Source: Bacillota bacterium
GTDB lineage: Bacteria; Bacillota; Sulfobacillia; RBS10-35; JAJYVN01
Direction: 5' to 3'
NCBI GenBank assembly: GCA_021803205.1
Contig: JAJZMB010000011.1
Span: forward strand, 1-33,569
Length of the DNA stretch: 33,569 nucleotides
A model generated the notes under the pieces. It was not told the DNA's origin. It made no database searches and worked only from the letters and a program-made list of their open reading frames with translations. Position numbers and translations under genes: made by a program. Positions 1 to 7,599 of the stretch are shown piece by piece. Positions within the stretch are counted from its first letter, which is position 1; each line of letters begins with the position of its first letter.

Positions 1-150
1 GAAGGCACGGGTGAAGTTCACCCCGGCGGCCGCCAGTGCGTCCAGGTGTGGCGTGCGCACGAAGGGATGGCCGTTGCACCCGAGGCAATCGAACCTGTGC
101 TGGTCAGACATGATCAGCAGAATGTTCGGAGCAACCAAAACCGGACCCAC
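1..150 (-). CDS. Sulfatase, N-terminal part only (gene runs off the window)
   Basis: The minus strand encodes a typical sulfatase (alkaline-phosphatase superfamily) N-terminus: PNILLIMSDQHRFDCLG, then RTPHLDALAAAGVNFTRAF up to the window edge. The Asp of MSDQ is the first metal ligand of the family. The catalytic Cys/Ser motif lies beyond the edge, so activity cannot be judged. Start: a GTG at 150 or a TTG at 138; the TTG follows GGGAGG by about 11 bases and is the better-placed one. The gene starts 37 bases or more after the stop of the upstream binding-protein gene on the same strand, so the two are probably one operon and may handle the same sulfated substrate. Confidence 0.85.
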   Translation of the reverse strand, partial: MGPVLVAPNILLIMSDQHRFDCLGCNGHPFVRTPHLDALAAAGVNFTRAF

Positions 151-187
151 CTCCCGCTCGTTCCGCCGATCTCCGGCATCGCCGCGC

Positions 188-1648
188 TCATATTCCGGGC
201 ACGGCAGTGGCAATGGCAGGCCCATTTGCCGGAAACAACGCGCGGGCCTGCCGTGCCACGGCCACCCGTTGCGCGGCCGTGGGTCCGGCGGGCCGATGGG
301 CCGCAAGCACCTCCAGCGTGTTGATCCGATCTGCTATATCTTTGAAGCCCAACTGGACGTCCAGCTTCTGCGACCAGATCTGCCCCCAGGTCGGAGAAAG
401 GAGGGCGGTCGCCTGGCTGGAGTCGTAACGAAAAGCCGGAAACGCTGGGTAGATCTGATCGTTCAGGGCCGGTTCCGTCCAATATTGAAGTGCCTTACTC
501 TTCAGTAGCGGCGCCACGGAGCGCACGACGGACATCCATTCTTCCAGAAGTCGCGGTTGGTTGGGTGGCGCGAGAGACAGGCGCATGTAGAACCTCTGCC
601 ATTCCGAACCGATGGCGGCGAAGTCCAAAAGGTCCCATGCGATCTCCTTATTTGGGGTGAAGGCATTGATGCCGTAAAAGCTTGTGATGCTGACTGTGGC
701 CGGCCTGACCGGCCAGCGGGGATAGGGGATGAAGTCCCACTTTGCGGAACTGCCAAGGTTCTGGACCGCCCAGAGCAGGGAGGGATCGGCGCCCTGGCTG
801 AAGGCCACCTGCCCGGTGGCCAGCCCCGGGACCGGGTAGCCGTCACCGGAAACACACACGTTCTTCCAGAAGAGTTCGAAGACGAAGTTCCCGGCCCGCA
901 CGCTGCCGGGTTCGTCCAAGAGGCATTTGGTGCCCGCTTGGTCGGAGAAGCCTCCGCCGAACCCGTCCAGAATACAGACGCCGGGGAACGGGTTCGCGGG
1001 ATTCCAGGGAATGGAGGCGCCGTACCGGGGTTTGGCGCCGCCGGTCGACGCGATGCGTGTCCAGATGTCGCGCGCGTCCAGATAAGTCCATGCCGGATCG
1101 GGATAGGGGATGCCGAGTTCGTCCAACACGTCCTGGCGATAGATGTACGCCTGGGCGGCCGCATCCTCGGGCAGTGCGAGGAGGCCGGCTCCGGTCTGGT
1201 ATTGGGCCAACTGCTTGCTGGCCCAGAGGGATGTGCGGATGTTGTGCTGTTGAAAATGAGCATCCAGCGGTTCCAGAAAAGGTGCGATCAACGGCCAATC
1301 GAAGTTGTTGCTCGCCACCACGGCCGGCGCCGGCTCACCCGCGAGAATCTGGGCGATGACCTGTTGCATGCCGAGCGGAGGTAGGTAGGACGCCTGAATG
1401 CCGGGATGCTTGCTGTTAAAGGTGGTGTCGACGAAGTCTTGGATGAGCGATGCCGCTACATTGGTCATTGTCGGAATTCCCAGTGTATAGAGCTGGAAGG
1501 GTATCTGCGTAGGCACGTGCCGGCTGACCGGACGTGGACTCGCGCCTTGTGTCGCACATCCGGAGAGCATGTCCTCCGTCAGAAGGGCGGCCGTCACGGC
1601 CGCGCCGTGGAGAAGGTGCCGCCGCGTGATCTGCCCCAGCCTCTGCAT
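188..1648 (-). CDS. ABC sugar-type solute-binding lipoprotein (family 1), orphan
   Basis: Product of 486 residues, the usual size of carbohydrate-binding proteins of CUT1-type ABC importers. The N-terminus has a Tat-like twin-Arg (TRRHLL, residues 8-13), a hydrophobic stretch and a lipobox ending at Cys31 (MLSGC), so the mature protein should be a membrane-anchored lipoprotein outside the cell. Family-type patches include YPDPAWTYLDA and, near the C-terminus, FTPNKEIAWDLL. The ATG at 1648 follows a GGGAGTGAG SD. The C-terminal end (ATAVPGI) resembles the end of the binding protein at 18952-20400, so the two are paralogues. No ABC permease or ATPase is nearby; it sits just upstream of a sulfatase gene. 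Ligand unknown; a sulfated or glycosylated sugar is inferred from context only. Confidence 0.88.
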   Translation of the reverse strand: MQRLGQITRRHLLHGAAVTAALLTEDMLSGCATQGASPRPVSRHVPTQIPFQLYTLGIPTMTNVAASLIQDFVDTTFNSKHPGIQASYLPPLGMQQVIAQILAGEPAPAVVASNNFDWPLIAPFLEPLDAHFQQHNIRTSLWASKQLAQYQTGAGLLALPEDAAAQAYIYRQDVLDELGIPYPDPAWTYLDARDIWTRIASTGGAKPRYGASIPWNPANPFPGVCILDGFGGGFSDQAGTKCLLDEPGSVRAGNFVFELFWKNVCVSGDGYPVPGLATGQVAFSQGADPSLLWAVQNLGSSAKWDFIPYPRWPVRPATVSITSFYGINAFTPNKEIAWDLLDFAAIGSEWQRFYMRLSLAPPNQPRLLEEWMSVVRSVAPLLKSKALQYWTEPALNDQIYPAFPAFRYDSSQATALLSPTWGQIWSQKLDVQLGFKDIADRINTLEVLAAHRPAGPTAAQRVAVARQARALFPANGPAIATAVPGI

Positions 1649-1694
1649 GCCCGCTCACTCCCGTCGTGCCGTCTCGCGGGACCCAGGAAGGTGC

Positions 1695-1788
1695 TGCAAA
1701 ACCCGCTGCTGGCGATGGGCTCATCTCCGGAAACGTTGAGAGACAAGGGGCCTTGGAGCCGGGGTCTCGCGAAAGCGGACTCTTGGCG
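1695..1788 (-). repeat. R2 intergenic palindromic repeat, copy a (degenerate)
   Basis: About 94 bp. Read on the minus strand it matches the copies at 25077 and 32829 in blocks: AGTCCGCTTT(C/T)GCGAG at one end, CCCTTGTC followed by CAA in the middle, and TTTTGCA at the other end. This is the most diverged of four copies. It lies directly upstream of the binding-protein gene and is separated by only six bases from the R1 repeat. Confidence 0.55.
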
Positions 1789-1794
1789 CACTCA

Positions 1795-1906
1795 CCTAGG
1801 ACTGCAATCAGGCTTCTGGCGCCCGACCACCGGATGTGGTCGGGCGCCGACTACGGCAACCACAGCGGACGGTGGATGAACCTGCATCCCTGATTGCAGT
1901 CCCAGG
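1795..1906 (+). repeat. R1 intergenic repeat, copy a (112 bp, terminal inverted repeats)
   Basis: The element is bounded by 18-bp inverted repeats, CCTAGGACTGCAATCAGG on the left and the complement of CCTGGGACTGCAATCAGG on the right (one mismatch). Inside is a perfect 13-bp stem (1818-1830 with 1836-1848, loop CGGAT). A second copy of identical length lies at 18503-18614. It is sandwiched between two R2 copies. No protein product is claimed. It resembles a REP/MITE-like mobile or structured RNA element; I do not recognise a named family. Confidence 0.8.
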
Positions 1907-1910
1907 GACC

Positions 1911-2003
1911 TGCAAAAGTCGGTTTCGGCGCCGACCCCGATCTCGAAGCCCTTGGGGGACAGGGTCCGGCGCCTGACTCCGCCGCAAAAGACGACTTTTT
2001 GCC
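1911..2003 (-). repeat. R2 intergenic palindromic repeat, copy b
   Basis: About 93 bp, in reverse orientation relative to the copies at 25077 and 32829. Ends are TGCAAAAGTCGG on the left and GACTTTTTGC on the right, i.e. inverted repeats of each other, with CTTGGGGGACAGGG in the middle matching the complement of the CCCTTGTCCCCCAA core of the 25077 copy. It lies between R1 and the stop codon of the GH116 gene (8 bp away). Confidence 0.7.
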
Positions 2004-2011
2004 ACGGATGC

Positions 2012-4144
2012 CTAGCCGGTGGCCCTGCCGGCCGCGAGGACGGTGTGCCCAAGGTGGCCTGAGGTCATGAACTGTGACACGTCCAAACCCATCCTGGCCA
2101 TCGGCACCGCCCAAGCGATGGCGTCGCTGTAATACTCCCGCCCCCACTTGGGTCCGCCGTCCGTCGCCCGGAGCAGGCAGTGCTCGTCCCAAAGACGACG
2201 GTGCGCGACAAGTGCCCCGTGCAGGCGCCGCACCACCTCCAGGCCGAGATCCTGCCGTCCTGCATACATCCAGGTACAGGCGGCCGCCGTCACTTCACCG
2301 AGGAAAATGTTGGGGGCGAACTCGGCGCCGCCCGAAACGTCCGGCGTACCATCGGGCAGCATACTGTTGACGGCACCGTGCGCGGTCGCCGCCACGTTGA
2401 GGCGCTCGATGGTGGCGATGGCCCGCTCCACGTCCGCCGGCGGGAACAACGGGCCAAGGCCGCCGACGCGTGTGCACCATTCACCCATCAGCTGATTGCA
2501 GAGCACCGCATCGGAGGAGTTGCCCGTCTCCGGCTCCGTGTACACCCGATAGTAGTTGCCCGTCCACAGCTTGGTTCGATAGGCGCGCATGCCGTCGTCG
2601 AGACGCCGTTGGCATTCCGAGGCGAACGCATCGTCGCCAGCCGCGTGCGCCAACGCGGCCCCGGCGACCAGGGCGGCCAGGCCGATCCCGGCCACGTAAG
2701 CGCTTGCGCCATGCCACGGCCAGCAGTCGTAGAATTGATTGGCCGGGAAGTACGTTCCGGGCAGGTTGTGGGGATGGTCGTCCACCAGGCCGTCGCCGTC
2801 CTTGTCTAGCGAGGCGGCGAAGGCCAACGCCCGGCGAACCGACGGAAGGAACGCGCGGAGAAAGACATCACTCTTGGTGCGGGTATACCAGCGGTGGACC
2901 AGGAGCACGTATTCGGTGGAGTTGATGGGATGCTGTCGCCGGTAGATCGGCATGTCGATCGCCGTGGGTTGCCCAAACGCAAAGGGTATCTCGCCGTCGG
3001 GCAATTGGTAGTGGCGAAACGCGTCCAGCGTCGTGCGCTCCAGTTCCGGGAAGAAGAAGAGTGCAGGGAAGTGACCGTGTATCCGGCAGACGATCGTCTC
3101 GATGATGGGGCAGCCGGTATGGCTCTCGCTGTGAGTGTACAGTCCATCAGGCCCGTACCACGCGTCCGGGTGTTCGTCGGCCAGCCAGAAGGTGTTTTTC
3201 GGCAGAGTGTATAGGTTGTTGACCAGCCAGTCCTTGAGCCATCCCGGTTCAGAGGACGCATAGACGGCGGATTGCCAACGGAGCACGCGCGCCAGCAACG
3301 CGTCGAAGTTCCGGGCCAAGTACTGTGCCGCCGCAGCCGCCGACGCGAAGCGGGTAGCGTAGCGATGCAGGCGCGGGTGGCCGTCGCTGGTGGTCAGATA
3401 TGGGTAGCACCAGGAAAGGATGAAGCGAAACTCCATCTGCTGCCCCGGCGCCAGATCCACGGCAAAGGCAACGGCCGCGGGGGCGGCCGGCGCCGGCAGG
3501 GCGGTCTGTCCGCCCCGTGCGGCACCGGCCAGGACATGACCGAAGGTGCGGCCGTGCCGTGGGGCGGAGACCTGGACGCCGCCGAGCCCATCGCCTTCCC
3601 AAGGCTGTGGCGCGGACGCGTTCTGGATGTCCAGCGGTAATTCAAACACCAGTCGACCGTGCACCCGGTCCGAAGACGGGTTGGACAGGCGGACGTCGAA
3701 ACCGGCGGCGGGCGTGTTGGATGCTGCGGCGTCGCCCGGAATCAGAGGGCTGAAGGCGCGCACGCTTGCTTGCAGCGGTATGGCCAGCTCGACTTCCAGG
3801 TCCGCGACGGGATAGTGGCCAAAGTAGCGGACGCCGAGAGCGGGAACGATGCCGTCGCGCGCAGCCGTGGAAAACGCGTAGGAGACCTGGTCGACTTCCA
3901 GACGAAACGGGGAGCCCTCCGGCCGCCGCGGCTTTAAGAACTCGTTGGCGAAGGTACACTGGCCCCAGGAGCCATCGATGTCGACAGCGATGTAGCCGGT
4001 GCCCAAGCCGCCCAGCGGAACACCGGGTCCGGTATCGCGCGGTCCGAAGAGCACACCGGCGGCCGGGGTGCTCAGACCGGGCACGTCCAGGGCATCGCTG
4101 ACGCCCTTTCCCTGCGCATCCGGGGGAAGGAGCCGAGCACTCAC
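2012..4144 (-). CDS. GH116 family beta-glycosidase (beta-glucosidase/xylosidase, GBA2-like)
   Basis: Product of about 710 residues with a GBA2-type N-terminal beta-domain (GVPLGGLGTGYI near residue 45, WGQCTFANEF) followed by the (alpha/alpha)6 catalytic domain (DUF608). Motifs aligning with GH116 active sites: HSESHTG (Glu340, probable nucleophile), PIIETIVCRIHGHFPA just after it, and FYDCWPWHGASAY (Asp473, probable acid/base); KDGDGLVDD is also family-typical. No signal peptide is seen, so it probably acts in the cytoplasm on imported beta-glucosides or glucolipids. Start: GTG at 4144 has AAAGGTGG nine bases upstream; a GTG at 4204 in the same frame has no SD. It follows the GntR gene on the same strand, but has its own promoter and operator at 4277-4308. 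Exact substrate cannot be read from sequence. Confidence 0.88.
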   Translation of the reverse strand: MSARLLPPDAQGKGVSDALDVPGLSTPAAGVLFGPRDTGPGVPLGGLGTGYIAVDIDGSWGQCTFANEFLKPRRPEGSPFRLEVDQVSYAFSTAARDGIVPALGVRYFGHYPVADLEVELAIPLQASVRAFSPLIPGDAAASNTPAAGFDVRLSNPSSDRVHGRLVFELPLDIQNASAPQPWEGDGLGGVQVSAPRHGRTFGHVLAGAARGGQTALPAPAAPAAVAFAVDLAPGQQMEFRFILSWCYPYLTTSDGHPRLHRYATRFASAAAAAQYLARNFDALLARVLRWQSAVYASSEPGWLKDWLVNNLYTLPKNTFWLADEHPDAWYGPDGLYTHSESHTGCPIIETIVCRIHGHFPALFFFPELERTTLDAFRHYQLPDGEIPFAFGQPTAIDMPIYRRQHPINSTEYVLLVHRWYTRTKSDVFLRAFLPSVRRALAFAASLDKDGDGLVDDHPHNLPGTYFPANQFYDCWPWHGASAYVAGIGLAALVAGAALAHAAGDDAFASECQRRLDDGMRAYRTKLWTGNYYRVYTEPETGNSSDAVLCNQLMGEWCTRVGGLGPLFPPADVERAIATIERLNVAATAHGAVNSMLPDGTPDVSGGAEFAPNIFLGEVTAAACTWMYAGRQDLGLEVVRRLHGALVAHRRLWDEHCLLRATDGGPKWGREYYSDAIAWAVPMARMGLDVSQFMTSGHLGHTVLAAGRATG

Positions 4145-4276
4145 GGTAACGTCCCACCTTTGCTCCGTCTCTGGCCGGACCCGTTCCGGGGTCGGCGCCC
4201 CCACCGTCGCGAACGATCCGCGGCTGTGGGCGTGCCCGGAAATCTTCCGTGATTTCAGACATGGCCAACCGTATGA

Positions 4277-4287
4277 TGGTACTACCA
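4277..4287. promoter_or_regulatory. FadR-subfamily GntR operator
   Basis: TGGTACTACCA is a perfect palindrome around a central base (TGGTA-C-TACCA). It fits the T.GTA.TAC.A consensus known for FadR-subfamily GntR regulators. It overlaps the -10 of the GH116 promoter and lies about 240 bp downstream of the stop of the adjacent FadR-type gene, so repression of the glycosidase by that regulator is the natural reading. Confidence 0.65.
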
Positions 4288-4308
4288 GTTATCAGCTATT
4301 TTTGTCAA
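4279..4308 (-). promoter_or_regulatory. Promoter of the GH116 gene
   Basis: On the minus strand a perfect -35 TTGACA (4303-4308) is followed after 18 bases by TAGTAC (4279-4284), four of six matches to TATAAT. The surrounding bases are much more AT-rich than the rest of the window. The -10 lies inside the TGGTACTACCA palindrome. Confidence 0.6.
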
Positions 4309-4524
4309 CCGGACTTACCATTGAATGTGACGAGTCGCCGAGACTGGCGGTGGGCATGCGCCATGGGCGGACCAGACAGACCCGCGGCCGGTGGACGGGA
4401 CAGAGAGCACTCCGCTGGCGCGCTCCGGCGCCGCAGGGAGACCCGCGGGGTTCGAAGCGCCGGGGTGTGTCCCCGATGCCCTGTGCCGGTCCGGTGCGCC
4501 GGCAACGAGCGAGAGGCTCGGGCC

Positions 4525-5328
4525 TCAAGTGCCATAGACGGTCAGCAGGATGCGCACGTCTTCGAGGTGCTCCAGCATGGCTCGACGCGCGCGCACCGCG
4601 TCCCCGGCCCGCACGGCCGCCAAAACCGCGCGGTGAAAGGCCAGTGTGCGCCGCGGACCGCCGGGTGTCCTGATCGTCACCTGCCGACTGCGCAGCATCA
4701 GTTCCACCAGCGACTCCAGGATGTGCGTGAAGAAGAGGTTGCCTGTGGATCGGCTCAGCAGCACGTGAAAATCCAGATCGAGTTTAAACATGGCGTCGTA
4801 GTGCGTCTCAGGGTTCAGCGCGTCCACAAGGCGCTCGAACGCGTCCAGGTTGTCCGCCAGTGGGGTCAGTGCGTCGGCGTCCGCGCGTTCGGCGGCGAGG
4901 CCGGCTATCTCGATCTCGAGTGCACGGCGGACCTCGAGCAGGTCGAAAAGTTCCTTCCGGCGGGGCTCGCCACCAGCCAGCAGCCCTTGCAGCAGCGACG
5001 CGCGCCCATGGCTGCTGGCGTAAGCGCCGCTGCCGCGGCGGACCTCAATCAGACCAGTGGATTCCAGCATGCGCAGGGCCTCGCGGACGACCGGCCGTCC
5101 CACGCCGAGGTCGTTGGCCAGCGTCCGCTCCGAGGGTAGGCGGTCACCGCTCCGCAACCGACCATCCCGCAGGAGGTTGCGAATATGCCTGACCACTTCA
5201 TCCAACCGACCGCTCGGGGCGCCCAATTCCCTCCTTCCGCCGGCGGTGGGCCTTGGGACACCGCCGGCGGAAGGGTTCTGTTCCGAAACGTCCGCAGGGA
5301 GTCGCGGGCGCGGCGAATCGGACTGCAA
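4525..5328 (-). CDS. GntR-family transcriptional regulator, FadR subfamily (FCD domain)
   Basis: Product of 267 residues. Residues 40-105 form the winged HTH (GDRLPSERTLANDLGVGRP, then REALRMLESTGLIEVRRGSGAY). Residues 122-260 form an all-helical FCD ligand domain that keeps the metal-ligand set Asp184 (DLDFH), His188, His232 and His254, so it likely binds a metal plus a small carboxylate or sugar acid. The start is a TTG at 5328 with GAGGAAGG nine bases upstream. The first 40 residues are a Pro/Gly-rich extension. It lies upstream of the GH116 gene on the same strand and probably controls it through the operator at 4277-4287. The effector is unknown. Confidence 0.92.
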   Translation of the reverse strand: MQSDSPRPRLPADVSEQNPSAGGVPRPTAGGRRELGAPSGRLDEVVRHIRNLLRDGRLRSGDRLPSERTLANDLGVGRPVVREALRMLESTGLIEVRRGSGAYASSHGRASLLQGLLAGGEPRRKELFDLLEVRRALEIEIAGLAAERADADALTPLADNLDAFERLVDALNPETHYDAMFKLDLDFHVLLSRSTGNLFFTHILESLVELMLRSRQVTIRTPGGPRRTLAFHRAVLAAVRAGDAVRARRAMLEHLEDVRILLTVYGT

Positions 5329-5557
5329 CGGTGGGCACCTTCCTCAGCGGGGCGCCGCCACGAAAGTCTTCTCCTGAAGAAGACCACGTTGTCCGTGTCC
5401 CCAGCACCCCACGCCTGCCGGGCCGGGCGCAGACACCGACTCTAACGACGCGGTCCCGGGTATTGATCCGCATGCCCCACGCCCGCCGGCACCGGCGCAC
5501 CGCGCCATGGACGGACGCCGCGGAATGGGGCCAGACCACAGTCCTGCAATCGCGTGG

Positions 5558-5586
5558 AGGATACTAGATTGGTCGGTTCTTGACAA
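5558..5586 (-). promoter_or_regulatory. Candidate promoter of the GntR gene
   Basis: Minus strand TTGTCA (5581-5586), a 17-base spacer and TATCCT (5558-5563), in a locally AT-richer stretch about 230 bp upstream of the GntR start. An imperfect inverted repeat (GATTGGTC ... GACAATC, about 5568-5588) overlaps it. No exact copy of the TGGTACTACCA operator is present here, so autoregulation is not shown. Confidence 0.35.
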
Positions 5587-5704
5587 TCTGGTCTGTCCAC
5601 ATTCTGGCCCGGGTGGTGACCACGATGCTCTCGAGGGTCCTGATCAGCCTTGTCATCATCGCAGCGGGGAACGGCGCGTTTCTCTGCAACCCCCACCCGG
5701 CGGT

Positions 5705-5854
5705 CCCCATCACACGCGCGCAGAGAGCGGCGGGTCTCCAGGGCCACAGCGATGCGCTCGACCGCCCCCATCACACGCGCGCAGAGAGCGGCGTCCACGC
5801 TGCACGGCCGGTGTGGAACCCGGCCCCCCCATCACACGCGCGCAGAGAGCGGCG
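5705..5854 (+). CRISPR. Minimal CRISPR-like array: three identical 28-bp repeats, two 33-bp spacers
   Basis: Three identical 28-bp repeats start at 5705, 5766 and 5827. Each begins CCCCATCACACGCG and ends GAGAGCGGCG. The period is exactly 61 bp and the two spacers (5733-5765 and 5794-5826) are 33 bp and unrelated to each other. A 61-bp period equals the usual type I-E spacing. Because 61 is not a multiple of three, the repeats fall in different frames and cannot be a coding repeat. No cas genes are in the window, and the repeat lacks the strong CCCCGC/GCGGGG stem of classic I-E repeats. It may be an orphan or decaying array, or another kind of spaced repeat. Orientation is not determined. Confidence 0.55.
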
Positions 5855-5917
5855 ACGGAGGGAGTGCGGAGGCGGTGACCTTACCTGCCGGCCGCCTCCG
5901 TGGGCGAGCGTCGCTGT

Positions 5918-6088
5918 TCAGCCCAATTGTCGTGTGAACGCAAAGACCACCAATGCCAGCATGCCGACTACGTAGATCCGCAGCATCCACATCAGCGTCC
6001 GCGCCCCGCGGCTGAGGCGCGCCGGCCCGTATACACGCCGGGCCCGTTCTTCGAGTTCCTCCAGTTCATCGACGCTGTGCAGCGGCAA
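5918..6088 (-). CDS. Small single-pass membrane protein, 56 residues
   Basis: Short gene starting 27 bases past the stop of the Nramp transporter gene, on the same strand. The start is a TTG at 6088 with GGAAGG eight bases upstream; the stop is TGA at 5918. The protein begins with an acidic, Leu-containing helix (VDELEELEERARRVYG), then a basic stretch, then one membrane segment near the C-terminus (MLRIYVVGMLALVVFAF) ending in TRQLG. The acidic helix and single anchor suggest a regulatory or accessory subunit of the transporter, by analogy with small membrane proteins such as MgtS; this is inference. No homologue is recognised. Confidence 0.7.
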   Translation of the reverse strand: MPLHSVDELEELEERARRVYGPARLSRGARTLMWMLRIYVVGMLALVVFAFTRQLG

Positions 6089-6115
6089 TGGACCCACCTT
6101 CCTTTCGGACCGGCG

Positions 6116-7456
6116 TCAGCCTCCGAGGGCGTGCGGGAACACTGTGGCGATCCCGTAGAGCGTCGACAGGATGAGGATCATGGCCACGATGCCGCCGGTG
6201 AACAGATTGGCTCCCAGGCGGTTGCGGTGCTCGCCCATGATCTCGGGGTCGTTGGCCAATAGGAGAAGGAACACCAGGGCCGGCGGCATCAGCAGCGTGG
6301 CAACGACCTGCACGGTCAGGGTGATGAGTTGCAGCGGCGCGCCGGGGAGGAGCACGACGGCAGCCGCCGCGGCGATGCTGCCCGCGTAGATACCGTAAAA
6401 CAGCGGGGCCTGACGCACCGAAGCGTTCAGGCTGTGGCGATGGCCGGAGACCTCTCCCACGGCCCAGGCCGAGGAGAGTGAGATCGTGATGGCCGCGACC
6501 AGGCCGGCCTCGAACAGTCCCACACCGAAGAGTCGCTCGGCCACCGGGCCGAGATACGGCGCCAACGTTTGGGCCCACTGAGCCTGGCTGAGGTTGCCGA
6601 TGTCGATGTGCCGCGGGAAGAGCACCGTCCCCGTCAGCAGTACGATGGCCACGGCGACCGCCCCCATCACCAGGCTCCCAAGGAGTGTATCCTGCTGGCC
6701 CTGCCGGATGTCCCGCGGGGTGAGTCCCTTGTCCACCACGGCGCCCTGCTGGTAGAAGAGCATCCAGGGAGCGATGGTCGTACCCACGTTGGCGATGATC
6801 AGGAACAGCACCGCGTGCGTGAAGCCGCCGGGCAGACTCCAGTGCCCGAGGGCGGACAGGACCTCTCCGGGATCCGGGTGCGCCAGGATCGCGAGCGGCA
6901 CGAAGACCAGGTTCACGGCGGCGAAGACCAACGTGATGCGTTCGGCGGTCAGGTAGCGCTGGACCGAGACCAGCGCCGCAACCAGGAGGGCGCTGCCGAC
7001 TACCGCGGGCCGCAGCCCGATCCCGAACACGCTCAGACCCGCGGCCATGCCGATGAATTCCGTCACCAGCGTCAGGCAGTTGCCGAGCACCAGATCGGCC
7101 ATGGAGAAGATGCCCCAGAAACGGCCGAAGCGGTCGAAGATGAGTTCGGCATGGCCCTTCTGGGAGACCGCCCCGAGCCGCACCGTCATCTCCTGGACCA
7201 CGTAGGCCACTGGAATCATCAGTAGCAGGAACGGCACGAAGAAGCCGATGCCGTACCGCGCCCCGGTCGTCGCGTAGGTGATGACGCCGCCCGCGTCATT
7301 ATCGCCGATCATGACCAGGATGCCGGGACCGGCCAGGAGGAGGAAGAGGAGCAGGTTCTGCAACAGAGAGCGGGACCGCGAGCGGACCCTCAGGACGCGT
7401 TCTCGGTCGAGCCGGCGCAGGTCGGTGTCCCGGGACGCCTCACGGAGGACAGCCAT
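6116..7456 (-). CDS. Nramp-family metal transporter, probably Mg2+ (NRMT-like)
   Basis: Product of 446 residues with about 11 hydrophobic segments and the Nramp fold signature. In TM1 the metal motif is GDNDAGG (from about residue 51) instead of the DPGN of Mn/Fe transporters. TM6 reads GTTIAPWMLFYQQG (from 225), lacking the Met-Pro-His arrangement that selects transition metals. Such changes are reported for Nramp-related magnesium transporters. The gene lies behind an M-box Mg2+ riboswitch (7794-7949), which independently supports Mg2+ as substrate. Start: ATG at 7456 with AGAAGG seven bases upstream; an in-frame ATG at 7489 lacks an SD. A 56-residue membrane protein follows in the operon, and an SD-led short ORF overlaps the start in another frame. 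Confidence 0.88.
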   Translation of the reverse strand: MAVLREASRDTDLRRLDRERVLRVRSRSRSLLQNLLLFLLLAGPGILVMIGDNDAGGVITYATTGARYGIGFFVPFLLLMIPVAYVVQEMTVRLGAVSQKGHAELIFDRFGRFWGIFSMADLVLGNCLTLVTEFIGMAAGLSVFGIGLRPAVVGSALLVAALVSVQRYLTAERITLVFAAVNLVFVPLAILAHPDPGEVLSALGHWSLPGGFTHAVLFLIIANVGTTIAPWMLFYQQGAVVDKGLTPRDIRQGQQDTLLGSLVMGAVAVAIVLLTGTVLFPRHIDIGNLSQAQWAQTLAPYLGPVAERLFGVGLFEAGLVAAITISLSSAWAVGEVSGHRHSLNASVRQAPLFYGIYAGSIAAAAAVVLLPGAPLQLITLTVQVVATLLMPPALVFLLLLANDPEIMGEHRNRLGANLFTGGIVAMILILSTLYGIATVFPHALGG

Positions 7457-7530
7457 TTCGCCACCTTCTTTCGGTTGCCGTGTCGACATCGGCCACTGCC
7501 GGTTCCGCTCGTACTGCCCCCGCCGCTCAT
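7390..7530 (-). CDS. Possible leader ORF (46 residues) overlapping the transporter start
   Basis: ATG at 7530 follows a very strong SD (AAGGGGGG, six bases away), stronger than that of the transporter itself. The ORF (MSGGGSTSGTGSGRC, then a basic stretch GNRKKVAKW) stops at 7390, inside the transporter gene and in a different frame. It lies between the second terminator and the transporter start, so its translation could affect ribosome access at 7456. The peptide is low-complexity and unrecognised; a leader role is inferred from position only. Confidence 0.35.
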   Translation of the reverse strand: MSGGGSTSGTGSGRCRHGNRKKVAKWLSSVRRPGTPTCAGSTENAS

Positions 7531-7571
7531 GGCTGTCCCCCCTTTTGGCGAACCGTGCTCTATTCCGCAAC

Positions 7572-7599
7572 AAAAAACCCCCGGCCGCGCGGCCGGGGG
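7572..7599 (-). terminator. Intrinsic terminator 2 in the transporter leader
   Basis: Minus strand: a perfect 9-bp stem (CCCCCGGCC, loop GCGC, GGCCGGGGG) followed by six T. It lies 115 bases before the Nramp start codon, so it sits inside the leader downstream of the M-box terminator. It may be a second attenuator. About 135 nt of unrecognised sequence precede it. Confidence 0.85.

Noticed and set aside
1799..1893. R1 repeat as part of a small protein gene (a similar peptide can be read from both copies)
   Set aside because: The shared peptide follows from DNA similarity; termini are inverted repeats, there is no SD and no conserved start or stop.
5644..5676. Possible fourth, degenerate CRISPR repeat upstream of the array
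   Set aside because: Only short matches (CATCA, CGGCG) and out of the 61-bp register by about five bases.
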